Positions 8,920 to 18,940 of a DNA stretch of 64,000 bases are shown piece by piece. The notes under the pieces were generated by a model, which was given only the letters and a program-made list of their open reading frames with translations, made no database searches and was not told where the DNA came from. Each line of letters opens with the position of its first letter. The stretch's first letter is position 1. The stretch lies in the NCBI GenBank assembly GCA_021531755.1, contig JADYUK010000009.1, positions 1 to 64,000 of the forward strand, read 5' to 3'. The DNA comes from Hoylesella loescheii (GTDB lineage Bacteria; Bacteroidota; Bacteroidia; Bacteroidales; Bacteroidaceae). The translations under genes were made by a program, and so were the position numbers.

Positions 8920-10734
8920 TTATCGATACATAGGACCGAAGTTCTGGCACGCACGATAGTCGGCACCTTCCTTGTCCATGCCGAATGCGTTCCAACATGA
9001 CGGACGGAAGATATCCTTGTCCTCTATGTTGTGCATGCAGACAGGTATGCGGAGCATTGCGGCCATGGTGATGAGGTCGGCACCGATGTGTCCGTAGGTT
9101 ATGGCACCGTGATTAGCGCCCCAGTTGTTCATGACGCTGTAAACATCCTTGAAAGCATCCTTCGTCGGGTCGAGCCGTGGCGCGAACCATGTTGTAGGCC
9201 ATGTGGGGTCGGTGCGCTTGTCGAGTGTGTCATGCATATCCTCTGGAAGCTCCACGCTCCATCCCTCTGCAATCTGCAGGACAGGGCCAAGGCCCTTCAC
9301 GATGTTCAGACGGAGCATTGTCATCGGCATCCCTCCCCGTGTGACGAAGTGTGAGGAATAGCCTCCTCCACGGAAGTAGTCACGGTCGGCTGGCATCCAG
9401 CTTGTGGCTTTGAGGCATGCCTCGGCGTCAGCGTCTGTCATATCCCAGTGGGGCTTCATTGTCGGGTTGCCATCACTGTCGCTCATCGCTCCTGTGGCGT
9501 CGAGAGTCGTGGCGCCTGAGTTTATGAGGTGTATGAATCCGTTGGCGGCTCCGCCCTCCGGTCTCTTTCCTGTCACACGCTCTACAGCCTCCGGACTCCA
9601 GTATGTGCGGACATCGGAGAACATGACGCCACGATTTGTCAGCAGATGGCCGAAGAGCATTGATATGCCGTTGAGGAAGTCATTCTCTGTCGCGAGGACC
9701 TTTGCCTCACGCACACCATTCCAGTCGAATGATGTGCACATGAGCGACTCTGGGAAGTCGAAGTTAGGCTTATAGTCTGTCCACTGTCTCTGTCCCTGCA
9801 CACCTCCTACGATGGCGTTATGTCCGAGAGCCTCCTCGTAGTAACCCATCTCCTTGAGCTTCGCAGAGCCTTCCATGAGGTCGCGTATAATCATCATACA
9901 CTTCACTGTGAACTCCCAGTCCTCATCCTTCTCCTCGCGTGTCTTGCCTTTTCCCTTGCCGTTGAATGTTGTCATCGGTGTGCCGGGGAATTGCTGGCGG
10001 TCCTCGTTATAGTCATGGCCCTCGTTAGGCTTGCAGTATTTCTCAACCCATGCCATAGCCTTCTCGAACTCCTCCTTGTCATAGATTCCGAAATCGACAC
10101 GGCGCAAAATCTCGACGAGCGACGCATATTCAGTCCTCATGCCGAGATAGTCTTGCAGGAAGTCTGCGTCGACGATAGAGCCCGCTATGCCCATACACGT
10201 GTTGCCAAGAGAGAGATAAGACTTGCCGCGCATTGTGGCGACAGCCTGTGCTGCACGGGCGAATCTCAGTATCTTCTCCGCTGCGTCCTGAGGTATGCTG
10301 TTGTCTGTGATATCCTGGACATCATGTCCGTAGATACCATATGCTGGGAGACCTTTCTGGGCATGTGCGGCGAGAACCGCTGCGAGATACACCGCTCCAG
10401 GACGCTCTGTGCCGTTGAATCCCCATACTGCCTTGGGGTGGGTGGGGTCCATATCCATCGTCTCTGAACCATAACACCAGCATGAGGTCACGGTGATTGT
10501 AGCCCCGACATTCTCACGCTCAAACTTCTCCTGGCAGGCAGCAGCCTCAGCGACACGGCCTATTGTGGTGTCAGCGATGACACATTCTACTGGCGAGCCG
10601 TCGCCATTGCGCAGATTTGTTGTTATCAACTCAGCAACAGCCTTTGCGAGAGCCATTGTCTTGTCTTCGAGATTCTCACGTATACCACCCTGACGTGCGT
10701 CAATGGTAGGTCGTATTCCAATTTTCGGATACAT
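8920..10734 (-). CDS. fucI: L-fucose isomerase
   Basis: Cytosolic ketol isomerase converting L-fucose to L-fuculose (also D-arabinose to D-ribulose). The 604-aa protein is full length for the family. It opens with the diagnostic [16 protein letters not shown], carries the metal-ligand region [16 protein letters not shown], and ends with the [20 protein letters not shown] block containing the ligand histidine. It sits 75 nt downstream of a sodium:solute symporter and upstream of the corrinoid fusion. No fuculokinase or fuculose-phosphate aldolase is present in the window, so the pathway must be completed elsewhere or the real substrate is a related sugar. Confidence 0.95.
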   Translation of the reverse strand: MYPKIGIRPTIDARQGGIRENLEDKTMALAKAVAELITTNLRNGDGSPVECVIADTTIGRVAEAAACQEKFERENVGATITVTSCWCYGSETMDMDPTHPKAVWGFNGTERPGAVYLAAVLAAHAQKGLPAYGIYGHDVQDITDNSIPQDAAEKILRFARAAQAVATMRGKSYLSLGNTCMGIAGSIVDADFLQDYLGMRTEYASLVEILRRVDFGIYDKEEFEKAMAWVEKYCKPNEGHDYNEDRQQFPGTPMTTFNGKGKGKTREEKDEDWEFTVKCMMIIRDLMEGSAKLKEMGYYEEALGHNAIVGGVQGQRQWTDYKPNFDFPESLMCTSFDWNGVREAKVLATENDFLNGISMLFGHLLTNRGVMFSDVRTYWSPEAVERVTGKRPEGGAANGFIHLINSGATTLDATGAMSDSDGNPTMKPHWDMTDADAEACLKATSWMPADRDYFRGGGYSSHFVTRGGMPMTMLRLNIVKGLGPVLQIAEGWSVELPEDMHDTLDKRTDPTWPTTWFAPRLDPTKDAFKDVYSVMNNWGANHGAITYGHIGADLITMAAMLRIPVCMHNIEDKDIFRPSCWNAFGMDKEGADYRACQNFGPMYR

Positions 10735-10809
10735 AGTATTTAAGGTTTTTATTGGTTTAGATTTTTTATTAATTAATGGAATTGAGCTTCGCCCTCTCCT
10801 TCTGCCGCC

Positions 10810-12297
10810 TCATGCTTTCTTGCCAGGGAGAAGGATGGAGAGCGCCATCCCGACTACAAAGATTGTCACCGTGCCAAGGACAATGGCCAGATAGCCGTGA
10901 AGGCCGGAAGGGGGCAGACCTACCCAGTCAGCTGCCGATATCCATGCTATGATAATGAATCCGGCAAGGACTCCCAAGGCGGCATGCACATTCTTGACTT
11001 TCTGGGAGATATACCCGAGCAGGAAGAGCCCGAGCATGCCTCCGGAGAATACACTTGACAGTATCCACCATGCGTCAAGAATACTCTCAACATTTGTCAG
11101 AGCGAGAGCCACTACTATGCCTATCGCTCCTATTATGACCGACGAGGCCTTCAGTGTCAGCAGCGACTCCTTGTCCGTAGCATTGGGGCGTATCTTCTTG
11201 TAATAGTCGGTGTAAACTATCGTCGCACACGATGTTATGGATGTTGCGACAGTCGACATGCCAGCAGCGAAAATGGAGGCTATGAGCAGTCCCGTCATTC
11301 CCTCTGGCAGGGAGTTGACTATGAAGTATGGGAAGACATAGTCAGGCTTCCCCTCCGCAACATACTGCGCCACCATATTGTCAGGCATCACCTGATAGTA
11401 GGCGTAGAGAGCTGTGCCTATGAGGAAGAACACGGCGCTGACGGGTATGAAGAGCCATCCACCGAAGAGGGCTGCATTGCGTGCCTCCTTCTCTGTCTTT
11501 GCCGTGTGGTACCTCTGCACATAGTTCTGGTCTATGCCATAGTTCTGCAGGTTTATGAATATACCATAGATGAGAGTCACCCAGAATGTCGCCTCGACAA
11601 ATTCTGTCAGCGAGAATGACCCCAGGGAGAATTTCGAGCGCCCCGTATCTGCCACTATGCTCTCCATGCCTATCCTTATGGTCTGCATAGGACCCTCGGG
11701 CATAGAGAACAGGAGGACACCGAGGCACAGCAGCGCACCTCCGATGAGTATGAATCCCTGTACGGCCTCTGTCCATATAACGGCTTTCATGCCTCCGAGC
11801 ATGGAATAGACAATTATCGCTGCCGATGTGACAATAATCACAGTGCGTATGTCCCATCCCATAAGAACATACATGGGCATGGCGAGAAGGTATAGTATAG
11901 ACCCCATGCGGGCTATCTGTGTCAGAAGATAACACGCGCTGGCATAATAGCGTGCCCATGGCCCGAAGCGGTCCTCAAGGAAGGCATAAGCCGACACTGA
12001 GCAGTTGTTACGGTAGAATGGGACGAAATATCTCGCGGCGAAATATGATGCCACAGGTATGCCAAGGCCGAAGACAAACGGGTTCCAGTCTGAGGCGAAT
12101 GATTTGCCCGGATTGCCAAGATAGGATATTGACGATACGTATGTAGAGAAGATACTCATGCCTATCACCCATCCCGGAATGCTCTTGCCGGCATTGGTGA
12201 ACTCTGTGGCACTCGACTTCTTGCTGTAGAACGAGCAGCCGAAGAATACTATGCCACCTGTGAAGAGCAAGAATACTATTATGTCTATTATGTTCAT
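10810..12297 (-). CDS. Sodium:solute symporter (SSS family)
   Basis: Integral inner-membrane transporter with about 13 hydrophobic segments and about 495 residues. Hallmarks of the SSS family are the N-terminal IVFFGCSFYSKKSSATEFTN, the GMSIFSTYVSSISYLG helix, and YSMLGGMKAVIWTEAVQGF. The frame extends upstream to 12366, but that start would overlap the aldolase gene. The ATG at 12297 begins the first membrane helix (MNIIDIIVFLLF) and is preferred. Position between the aldolase and fucI suggests uptake of the sugar or sugar acid metabolised by this cluster. Confidence 0.9.
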   Translation of the reverse strand: MNIIDIIVFLLFTGGIVFFGCSFYSKKSSATEFTNAGKSIPGWVIGMSIFSTYVSSISYLGNPGKSFASDWNPFVFGLGIPVASYFAARYFVPFYRNNCSVSAYAFLEDRFGPWARYYASACYLLTQIARMGSILYLLAMPMYVLMGWDIRTVIIVTSAAIIVYSMLGGMKAVIWTEAVQGFILIGGALLCLGVLLFSMPEGPMQTIRIGMESIVADTGRSKFSLGSFSLTEFVEATFWVTLIYGIFINLQNYGIDQNYVQRYHTAKTEKEARNAALFGGWLFIPVSAVFFLIGTALYAYYQVMPDNMVAQYVAEGKPDYVFPYFIVNSLPEGMTGLLIASIFAAGMSTVATSITSCATIVYTDYYKKIRPNATDKESLLTLKASSVIIGAIGIVVALALTNVESILDAWWILSSVFSGGMLGLFLLGYISQKVKNVHAALGVLAGFIIIAWISAADWVGLPPSGLHGYLAIVLGTVTIFVVGMALSILLPGKKA

Positions 12298-12334
12298 AAA
12301 CAGGTTTTTGTCAGGTTTCCCACATAAAAGTGTG

Positions 12335-13255
12335 TTACATGTCAAGCCTCTTGAGCGCCTCTGCAACCTTTATGCGCTCTGGCTCGTCGAATTTGTAGAA
12401 TGGTGATGCGACAAAATCGCTGTTTATGATTCCCAGCTGCTGGCAGGCGCATTTAAGTCCCTTCAGATAGCTTGAGCCATGGCGGCCGATATTGTATATC
12501 GACATTGATATCTGCATTATCTTCTGCTGCAGGGCTATAAGGGTATCGATGTCACGGTCTCTGGCGGCATTGTACATACCGACATACAGCTCGGGGAACA
12601 TGTTCGCACCACCGTTGACTCCACCGTCAGCACCCATGATGACAAGCTCGCCCGTCATCTCCTCTGGTCCGCAGAGCATGGCGAAATCAGGATTGACTTT
12701 CCTTGCTGCATACATGACGCTCTGGAAGTATGTCGCATTGGCGCTCGAGTCCTTAAGGCCTACCACCTGTCTCATCCTCGCCAGCCGTGCCACTGTCTCT
12801 GGCGCGAAGCTGACCTTCACATGGCTCGGCATGTTATAAAGGAAAACTGGCAGTGGCAGCTGTGGCACCAGTTCCTCATAGAACTGTGCCAGCTCTGGCT
12901 GTCCTGTAGCGAAATAGTATGGTGGGGCGGAGACAAGTCCGTCCGCTCCACACTCCTTTGCCACGTTTGCCAGATGTATTGATTCTACTATGCTGGTATC
13001 TGTTATACATGCGAGGAGTGGCAGGCGTCCTCTGTTTATGCGGCATGACTCGCGTATCATCTGCTCTCTCACAGCATAGGAGAGAGACTGTTCCTCGCCT
13101 GTTGTGCCGAGCACGAAGAGTCCATGCACTCCGCCGCGAATAAGATGTTCTATGAGACGTTCGAGACTTTCCACATCGAGAGTCTCATTGTCTGTGAGCG
13201 GTGTCACAAGTGGGGGTACAATGCCCCTTAATGGTGTTTTTGTAAGGTCAAACAT
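12335..13255 (-). CDS. DapA / N-acetylneuraminate lyase family aldolase
   Basis: A 306-aa class I aldolase of the dihydrodipicolinate synthase superfamily. The phosphate/carboxylate-binding GTTGEEQSLS, the catalytic tyrosine in VFLYNMPSHV (Tyr140) and the Schiff-base lysine in VVGLKDSS (Lys168) are all visible. The start is placed at 13255 (MFDLTKTPLRGIVPPLVTPL); the open frame further upstream is non-coding leader. As it stands beside a symporter and fucI, a catabolic 2-keto-3-deoxy-sugar-acid or sialic-acid-type aldolase is more likely than lysine biosynthesis. It is the first gene of the minus-strand cluster. Confidence 0.85.
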   Translation of the reverse strand: MFDLTKTPLRGIVPPLVTPLTDNETLDVESLERLIEHLIRGGVHGLFVLGTTGEEQSLSYAVREQMIRESCRINRGRLPLLACITDTSIVESIHLANVAKECGADGLVSAPPYYFATGQPELAQFYEELVPQLPLPVFLYNMPSHVKVSFAPETVARLARMRQVVGLKDSSANATYFQSVMYAARKVNPDFAMLCGPEEMTGELVIMGADGGVNGGANMFPELYVGMYNAARDRDIDTLIALQQKIMQISMSIYNIGRHGSSYLKGLKCACQQLGIINSDFVASPFYKFDEPERIKVAEALKRLDM

Positions 13256-13517
13256 GATAGTATTTTGATTTTGGTTATGTTTCTCATCCGTATGCCCCTC
13301 CCTATATCGCCTCCCGTATTCTCGGATAAGAGGATAACGGCGCATAGGTGGATGCTGTCTGGCTTCCATGCCATGCTGTCTGGCTCTGCCCGAAGCCAGC
13401 ATCAGCCTGTGGTCTGCTGGCTGTTTATTCTTCACAGATATCAAAGTTTCCCCGTTTTCCTGCGGCACAACGATGACCTGAGGGGAGGGTACGGAACAGT
13501 GTATGCTTGTTGCTTTG

Positions 13518-13549
13518 CAAAGATACAATAATTCTCAGCCTACTCCAAA
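13518..13549 (-). promoter_or_regulatory. Bacteroidetes-type promoter for the aldolase-fucI cluster
   Basis: On the minus strand a -33 TTTG (13546-13549) is followed after 20 nt by TATCTTTG (13518-13525), a full match to the Bacteroides -33/-7 consensus. It leaves an untranslated leader of about 250 nt before the ATG at 13255. Confidence 0.75.
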
Positions 13550-13595
13550 ATTTCGGATGTTTTTTTAACTCATATTGTATAATTCACCCTCAATA

Positions 13596-13642
13596 GCATC
13601 TTTTTCCATGACACACATTGTTACAGCCATGGAAAAAGATGC
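13596..13642 (-). terminator. 15-bp perfect palindrome downstream of the M6 protease
   Basis: GCATCTTTTTCCATG and its exact complement flank a 17-nt loop. It lies just past the stop codon of the M6 protease gene, so it probably terminates that transcript. Its right arm, with the flanking CATTGTTACAGC, is repeated at 13682-13714. Confidence 0.6.
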
Positions 13643-13714
13643 CACACCAGGAAAGTGCATCAGTAATGAATCAGGTGGCAGCATTGTTACAGCCATGGAA
13701 AAAGTTGCCACATC
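13617..13714. repeat. Two direct 33-bp repeats
   Basis: CATTGTTACAGCCATGG with about 16 further matching bases occurs at 13617-13649 and again at 13682-13714, in the gap between the M6 protease and the aldolase leader. The first copy forms the right arm of the palindrome at 13596-13642. Confidence 0.8.
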
Positions 13715-13718
13715 AGAA

Positions 13719-16223
13719 TTACCAGAGTATCTTCTTACCCCCTGACACATAGACTCCGTGTCCCAGTCTGCTCGTGTCGTCGCCTACATAACGTCCGTCA
13801 GCAGTGAATATGCGATGCTGCCTGCTGTCTGCTCCGAGGGGGCGGTTTATGGAGGTCGGCTGACCGGGGACGACAACTGTCAAGGGCAGGCTCCAGTCGG
13901 ATGTCAGGTCGTTATATGTGGCGCTGACGCTGACGGAGTATGTACCGGCAGGCAAATCGGTGAAGGTGTATGATGTCGCGGTTATTCCGCTGACGATGAC
14001 AGGGGCGGTGTCAGAGCTGGAGGGTGACGACGGCTGGCCGTCGGCAAGGGCCTTTATATCATCGAGGGTCATGTCCCCGTCGTATATCCTCACCTCGCTC
14101 AGATAGATGCGTTTGTGTGGCAGGAATGCCACGGTGCACTCTGTGTTGCACTCAAAGCTGATGGCGCTCTCCGAGTAGCTGTCGACACTATATGTGGCGA
14201 CATCGAGCCTGTCGAGCGGTGCCGAGCCTTGCTTGTCGTATAGCGAGATGGTCATATAGTCCTCTCCTGCCTTATACGCCTTGGCTTGTGTGTAGACTGT
14301 CAGATGGCCTGTCTGCGGGGAGACAGGTGGTGTCATGAGGTATCCGTCGGTAGAAGAGGAGCTTATCTTCACCTGGTCAACGTATGGGTAGACCTTATAT
14401 CCACGCCATCCGGGTGTCTCTGTGTAGTTGTCGAATTTCTCGGCTGTTATCTCACGGTCGCTCTTCGGCGAGCATTTTGAGAATGTCTCCTCCAGAAGCA
14501 TCTTGCCGACAGATTGTGTGACAGGTGTCACTCTCACGATGTAGCTGTCCGCATTGTCTGCCGGCTGCCACTTGACAGTGAATCCTCCTGACGTGATTCC
14601 TGTTATCTCTGTTATCTCCGGTGTCTGCACGCCACCCCTGAAAATGAACGACACGTATCCGTTTTCATCCTCTTCTATTGATGTTATTGACTTTTGCATG
14701 AAGCGTGTACCGTCGGCATTGGCGGTATTCAGCGTTGCCGCTGGCTCGGTGTTGTCTGTCAGGGCGTTGTTGCCAGACATCCCCGGGTATGTGTCGCCAG
14801 CTATCTCCTGTGCTGATACGACATACGTCCCTCCCATCTTCATGCCATAAGAGTTGTCGGCTGGTATATACGTCATGCGCTGCCTGGTCTTGATATCATT
14901 GACGGTGTTCATCTCCCATGCCGTCTCGTCATAGTCTACATGAACGACGAGCAGACCGTGGCCGAGCTGTTCCACTCCGCTATGCGTTGTCCATCGTCCG
15001 CTCTGCCTGTTCTCAAGGATATAATACTCGTCAGCATTCTTGTCGTTGTAGACCACGTATGCTTCCCCTCCATCGCTCAGCGGAGCCATCTTGCTTATGA
15101 TACAGGGGTCTGTGAGCTCGACGGGTGTCAGCCATCCTGCCATCCATCTCTCGTATGCCGTATAGTCTGGCGGACACTCTCCATTATGCCCATAGCCGTT
15201 ATATGTACCCTGGCACATGACATCCCAGTCTGTCATGCCCTGCCCTCCAGAGTATGTAGTGTCATAGAAGTCGGGATATCCGAGACAGTGTGAGAACTCG
15301 TGGCATATAGTGCCTATGCCGCAGAGGATGCTCCCTGAGGTGCCTGACATCTCGGCCGACATGGCATAGGTGTCAATCCTTTTGCCGTCGAGCGTCAGCG
15401 GCCCGCTGCCATCGTTCCATTCAAATCCGTCGCTGAGACTCCACTCGTGGGGCCACACGGTATTCTCTGGAGCGCCCTCATTCTCCCCATATCCGGCGTA
15501 GACTATCATGACCTGGTCTACCTCTCCGTCTCCGTCCCAGTCATAGTCGGCGTAGTTGACGCTCTCGTCAGCCAGTCTGGCTGCCTCCGCTGCCAGCTCC
15601 GCCACATGCATGTCATTGCCGTCGGTGTCGTTGGCTCCGTAATAGCTCAGCTTTTTGGAGACTGTGACAGGCCCTGCTACATCGAATGTGAGATCGAATG
15701 TGCCGTATGACTGGTCATAGAAATAGTCGTGGAGCGAGCCTGCATGATGGTTGTTGCTGTATCCTGTCTCGTTGAGCATGCGCTCCACTTCCTGCTGTGT
15801 CCCTGTTGCTACGGCCTTGTCGGCGAAGTTGACGAGAATCACGAGCCCCTTGTGTTTCCCTGTGAAGCGGCTCTGCTGTGCTGTGGCTGCCATGCCTTTT
15901 GCCATGGTCATTTGTGGGCATAGCCTCTTGGATCTCCGTGTGTTAGCGCTCTTGGCACGCAGTTCCCTGTTTGCCTTTATCTTCGCTATAGTCCACTCTG
16001 AGGCCATGGCCAGCCTGCCGTCGTCTCCTGCTGTCATCAGGCTGCCGTCTCTTGTGACGTACCAGTGGCCGTATTCATCTCCGACGAGCATTGCCTCTGT
16101 CTGTCTCCCATCCTTGAGGGTAACGCTGCGCCACACTGGGCGTGACGGCACACCATATACAGTTATCGCCATCATGATATTGATGACGGCGATAACTGTG
16201 GTTATAAGTATTGAGCGTTTCAT
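13719..16223 (-). CDS. Secreted M6-family (immune inhibitor A-like) metalloprotease
   Basis: An 834-aa exported zinc protease. A signal peptide (about residues 1-24) is followed by a propeptide, then the peptidase M6 domain with the zinc site HEFSHCLGYPD at about residue 306 and the downstream WDVMCQGTYNGYGHNG block. A fibronectin-III-like module and a beta-rich domain follow from about residue 540. The tail ends IFTADGRYVGDD...GVYVSGGKKILW, a pattern common at the C-termini of exported Bacteroidales proteins and suggestive of type IX sorting or surface anchoring. Its substrate is unknown; family members degrade host or dietary proteins. Confidence 0.88.
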   Translation of the reverse strand: MKRSILITTVIAVINIMMAITVYGVPSRPVWRSVTLKDGRQTEAMLVGDEYGHWYVTRDGSLMTAGDDGRLAMASEWTIAKIKANRELRAKSANTRRSKRLCPQMTMAKGMAATAQQSRFTGKHKGLVILVNFADKAVATGTQQEVERMLNETGYSNNHHAGSLHDYFYDQSYGTFDLTFDVAGPVTVSKKLSYYGANDTDGNDMHVAELAAEAARLADESVNYADYDWDGDGEVDQVMIVYAGYGENEGAPENTVWPHEWSLSDGFEWNDGSGPLTLDGKRIDTYAMSAEMSGTSGSILCGIGTICHEFSHCLGYPDFYDTTYSGGQGMTDWDVMCQGTYNGYGHNGECPPDYTAYERWMAGWLTPVELTDPCIISKMAPLSDGGEAYVVYNDKNADEYYILENRQSGRWTTHSGVEQLGHGLLVVHVDYDETAWEMNTVNDIKTRQRMTYIPADNSYGMKMGGTYVVSAQEIAGDTYPGMSGNNALTDNTEPAATLNTANADGTRFMQKSITSIEEDENGYVSFIFRGGVQTPEITEITGITSGGFTVKWQPADNADSYIVRVTPVTQSVGKMLLEETFSKCSPKSDREITAEKFDNYTETPGWRGYKVYPYVDQVKISSSSTDGYLMTPPVSPQTGHLTVYTQAKAYKAGEDYMTISLYDKQGSAPLDRLDVATYSVDSYSESAISFECNTECTVAFLPHKRIYLSEVRIYDGDMTLDDIKALADGQPSSPSSSDTAPVIVSGITATSYTFTDLPAGTYSVSVSATYNDLTSDWSLPLTVVVPGQPTSINRPLGADSRQHRIFTADGRYVGDDTSRLGHGVYVSGGKKILW

Positions 16224-16334
16224 TGTTTATGTTGGATTTCATCCGACGTTTTTGAGTCCGTCTGCCCCACGTTCACCGCCCTACGGTCAGTGTATAGCCG
16301 GAGGACAAGTCTCCCGATGCATGCTGCCTGCCTG

Positions 16335-17045
16335 TCAGTTGTGTACGAGTGTGCCTATCTCCTCTCCGTTTATGACGCGTCGGAGATTGCCGGGTATGTC
16401 CATATTGAAGACATATATAGGAAGGTCGTTCTGCATGCACATGGCTGTCGCTGTGATGTCCATGACCTTCAGTCCTCTTGATATTACCTCCTGGTATGTT
16501 ATATCGTCGAATTTTGTCGCCTCTGGGTCTTTCTCAGGGTCGGCGGTGTATATGCCGTCGACACGTGTCCCCTTGAGCATGACATCGGCCTCTATCTCTA
16601 TTCCGCGGAGCGACGAGCCGGTGTCAGTGGTGAAGTATGGCGAGCCTGTTCCGCCTGACATGATGACCACTTCTCCTCTCTCCATAGCCTCTATGGCCTT
16701 CCATTTGGAGTAGAACTCTCCTATCGGTTCCATTCTTATCGCTGTGAGGACACGGTTCTTCTGTCCGATGGCTCCGAGTGCGGACGAGAGCGCGAGCGAG
16801 TTTATGACTGTGGCGCACATGCCCATCTGGTCGCCCTTGACGCGGTCAAACCCTTTGCCGGCTCCTGACAGGCCACGGAAGATATTGCCACCGCCTATCA
16901 CGATGCCTATCTCTATTCCCATCTCCGCGATTTCCTTTATCTGTGCTGCGTACTGGTTGAGTCGCTCTACGTTGATGCCCTGCTTCTGTTCTCCTGCAAG
17001 GCTTTCTCCTGAAAGTTTGAGAAGTATTCTCTTGAAACGTGCCAT
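16335..17045 (-). CDS. pyrH: UMP kinase
   Basis: Cytosolic hexameric kinase phosphorylating UMP to UDP in pyrimidine nucleotide synthesis. The 236-aa protein shows the bacterial UMPK blocks: KRILLKLSGESLAG at the N-terminus, IGIVIGGGNIFRG, the MGMCATVINSLALSSALG substrate loop and GTGSPYFTTDTGSSLRGIE. Full length, with the start fixed by the conserved MARFKRILLKLSGE. It is a stand-alone minus-strand gene between birA and the M6 protease. Confidence 0.97.
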   Translation of the reverse strand: MARFKRILLKLSGESLAGEQKQGINVERLNQYAAQIKEIAEMGIEIGIVIGGGNIFRGLSGAGKGFDRVKGDQMGMCATVINSLALSSALGAIGQKNRVLTAIRMEPIGEFYSKWKAIEAMERGEVVIMSGGTGSPYFTTDTGSSLRGIEIEADVMLKGTRVDGIYTADPEKDPEATKFDDITYQEVISRGLKVMDITATAMCMQNDLPIYVFNMDIPGNLRRVINGEEIGTLVHN

Positions 17046-17170
17046 TCTTGTGTGTTTCTGTTTTATCTTGTTCTTTGTTATGGGGTGTGGTTATTCATTA
17101 TCGGCTGATTTCATTGCCTTATATTTGGCTACATGGTCTCTCTATGTTTGCCAGCCTTGGAGACAATCTG

Positions 17171-17932
17171 TCAGACATCGACATTCTTGCCCTTTATCAT
17201 GAACTTCACCTCCTTGAAGGCGTATGAGCGTAACATGCCGTCCTCGTCCATGAGCACGAGCCGTCCGCTTGGCTCTATCGTTATCAGTCGGGCCATGAAG
17301 TCGCCGTCGGCGTCACGGTAGTGGTGATAGCCCTGTCGGCGGTACAGCACAGAGAGGTAATCGGACATGATGCCGTCATAGTGTCCGGAGTCTATGATGT
17401 GCAGATAGTCGTCAAAGTCTGCTATGATGCTGTTGAGGAGGTTTGAGCGGCTTATGGTGCGGTGTGTTATCTGGCGGACAGAGATTGGGTTCTTCGTAAG
17501 GTTCTCGAACGACTCCTGGTTGATATTGATGCCGACACCGAGGATGCAGTCCTTCACCTTCGAACCTGCCAGCGAGCACTCTATGAGTATGCCGCCGAGC
17601 TTGTGGTCGTGCCAGTAGATGTCGTTAGGCCATTTTATCTCTATGTCTCCGATGAACATACGCAGAGCGTCGCGTATGGCGAGGGCTATGGCTTGTGAGA
17701 GCACGAACTGTCTGTTGGCGGGCACATTTTTCGGATGGCACAGTATGCTGAACAGGAGGTTCTCGCCGCTGTTGCTCTCCCATGTGTTCTTTCCTTGTCC
17801 GCGTCCGGCAGTCTGGTAGTCGGCCGTCACTACTGTCATCTCCTCGCCTGCTTGTGGCTTATAGTTGCGGAGGTACTCGTTGGTCGAGCTTGTCTCCTCT
17901 ATTCTGATAATCTTGGCGTTTTCTGTGTTCAT
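17171..17932 (-). CDS. birA: Biotin-[acetyl-CoA-carboxylase] ligase
   Basis: Ligates biotin to the carrier domain of biotin-dependent carboxylases through biotinyl-AMP. The catalytic signature is split between the early ETSSTNEYL, the adenylate loop TAGRGQGKNTWES (GRGRxG-like) and the KWPNDIYWHDHKLGGILIE block. About 253 residues from the ATG at 17932. The longer frame to 18016 lacks family similarity in its extra N-terminus. There is no N-terminal HTH, so it is a monofunctional ligase and not a repressor. It lies 104 nt downstream of tsaE in the same direction. Confidence 0.94.
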   Translation of the reverse strand: MNTENAKIIRIEETSSTNEYLRNYKPQAGEEMTVVTADYQTAGRGQGKNTWESNSGENLLFSILCHPKNVPANRQFVLSQAIALAIRDALRMFIGDIEIKWPNDIYWHDHKLGGILIECSLAGSKVKDCILGVGININQESFENLTKNPISVRQITHRTISRSNLLNSIIADFDDYLHIIDSGHYDGIMSDYLSVLYRRQGYHHYRDADGDFMARLITIEPSGRLVLMDEDGMLRSYAFKEVKFMIKGKNVDV

Positions 17933-18036
17933 GGCGGTTATGTTTATTTGATTTCTTTCGGTTGTTGTCCTCAGCCAGTCTCCCCGCTGTGGTTGTCTCC
18001 TCTCAGCGTGACACACTCACTCCATCACTCTGCCGG

Positions 18037-18447
18037 TCATGCTGTCGTGACTGTGCGTGTCCCATCAGCATTCTCGGTTATCGTGACCCTGAGGGTATCA
18101 TCTGGCAGGATATCCTCTATCAGCTCGGGCCATTCCATGAGACAGAGCGCTCCGCTGAAGAAATAGTCCTCGTATCCCATGTCATAGACTTCCTCAAGTT
18201 TCTTTATGCGGTAGAAGTCAAAATGGTATATTGGCCCGTTGGCGGCAGTGTATTCGTTCACAATGGCGAATGTTGGCGATGTTATGACATCCTCAACGCC
18301 AAGCTCCTCGCAGATTGCCTTTATGAAGGTGGTCTTCCCTGCTCCCATCTTCCCATAGAATGCTATGACATGGCTGTCGCCTATGTTATTGACGAATTCT
18401 CTTGCTGTCTGGCGGATATTGTCGATATTGTCTATTGTGAGTCTCAT
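18037..18447 (-). CDS. tsaE: tRNA threonylcarbamoyladenosine biosynthesis ATPase TsaE
   Basis: Small P-loop ATPase (136 aa) needed with TsaB, TsaC and TsaD for t6A modification of ANN-decoding tRNAs. The Walker A motif GKMGAGKTTF, the switch-like TSPTFAIVNEY and the characteristic HFDFYRI and MEWPE blocks are all present, giving a secure assignment. Complete and in the expected size range, and probably co-transcribed with birA. Confidence 0.96.
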   Translation of the reverse strand: MRLTIDNIDNIRQTAREFVNNIGDSHVIAFYGKMGAGKTTFIKAICEELGVEDVITSPTFAIVNEYTAANGPIYHFDFYRIKKLEEVYDMGYEDYFFSGALCLMEWPELIEDILPDDTLRVTITENADGTRTVTTA

Positions 18448-18481
18448 GATTCAGCTTTTTCATCCTTTCTGTTCACGAATG

Positions 18482-18489
18482 CAAAGATA
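18482..18489 (-). promoter_or_regulatory. -7 element upstream of tsaE
   Basis: TATCTTTG on the minus strand, 35 nt before the tsaE start, matches the Bacteroidetes -7 consensus. No clear TTTG lies at the expected spacing. Confidence 0.45.
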
Positions 18490-18658
18490 ATGATTTTTCT
18501 TTAAAAACATTAATAAACCATGACCTTTTTTTAATTTATGAATAAAAATGTGCATATATCAGTCGTTCACATAGCTTTTTTTAGGGGCATAACGGAAGAG
18601 GGGTGGCAGATAAGAATTGTAAGCAGTGCGAATGGGCTCTTTATTTATATTGAAACGA

Positions 18659-18692
18659 GCGCTCATTCAGAGCCTTTTAGGCGCTCATTCAG
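18659..18692. repeat. Two 22-bp-spaced copies of GCGCTCATTCAG
   Basis: Exact copies of GCGCTCATTCAG start at 18659 and 18681. The same core and the same 22-bp period occur in the four-copy array at 27468-27555. The rest of the 490-bp gap between tsaE and the GH97 gene shows no gene. Confidence 0.75.
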
Positions 18693-18861
18693 TACCTCAT
18701 GCAAGATTGCTCTTTACACAAGAAAACTGTAAGCAAACCACCATCATCAGCTAACAGTTTAAAACCTCACGCCGGCTTGCAGGTTAAAGATGCGATATCT
18801 CCCTCCGGCTGTCCGCTCTCGCCCATGGCCCGGGATTGTCATGCCCAGGGTACAGACGCAG

Positions 18862-18909
18862 CGCTCCCCCTCGCCGCCAGCGTCTTACGTGGCAGGGCGA
18901 GGGGGAGCG
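18862..18909 (-). terminator. Strong 14-bp hairpin downstream of GH97
   Basis: CGCTCCCCCTCGCC pairs perfectly with GGCGAGGGGGAGCG, and the loop contains a further small stem (GCCA/TGGC). It lies 31 nt past the GH97 stop codon and is a good candidate for transcript-end formation. Confidence 0.65.
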
Positions 18910-18940
18910 GAATCGTGTCATGGGGATGTGCCTATGGCTG

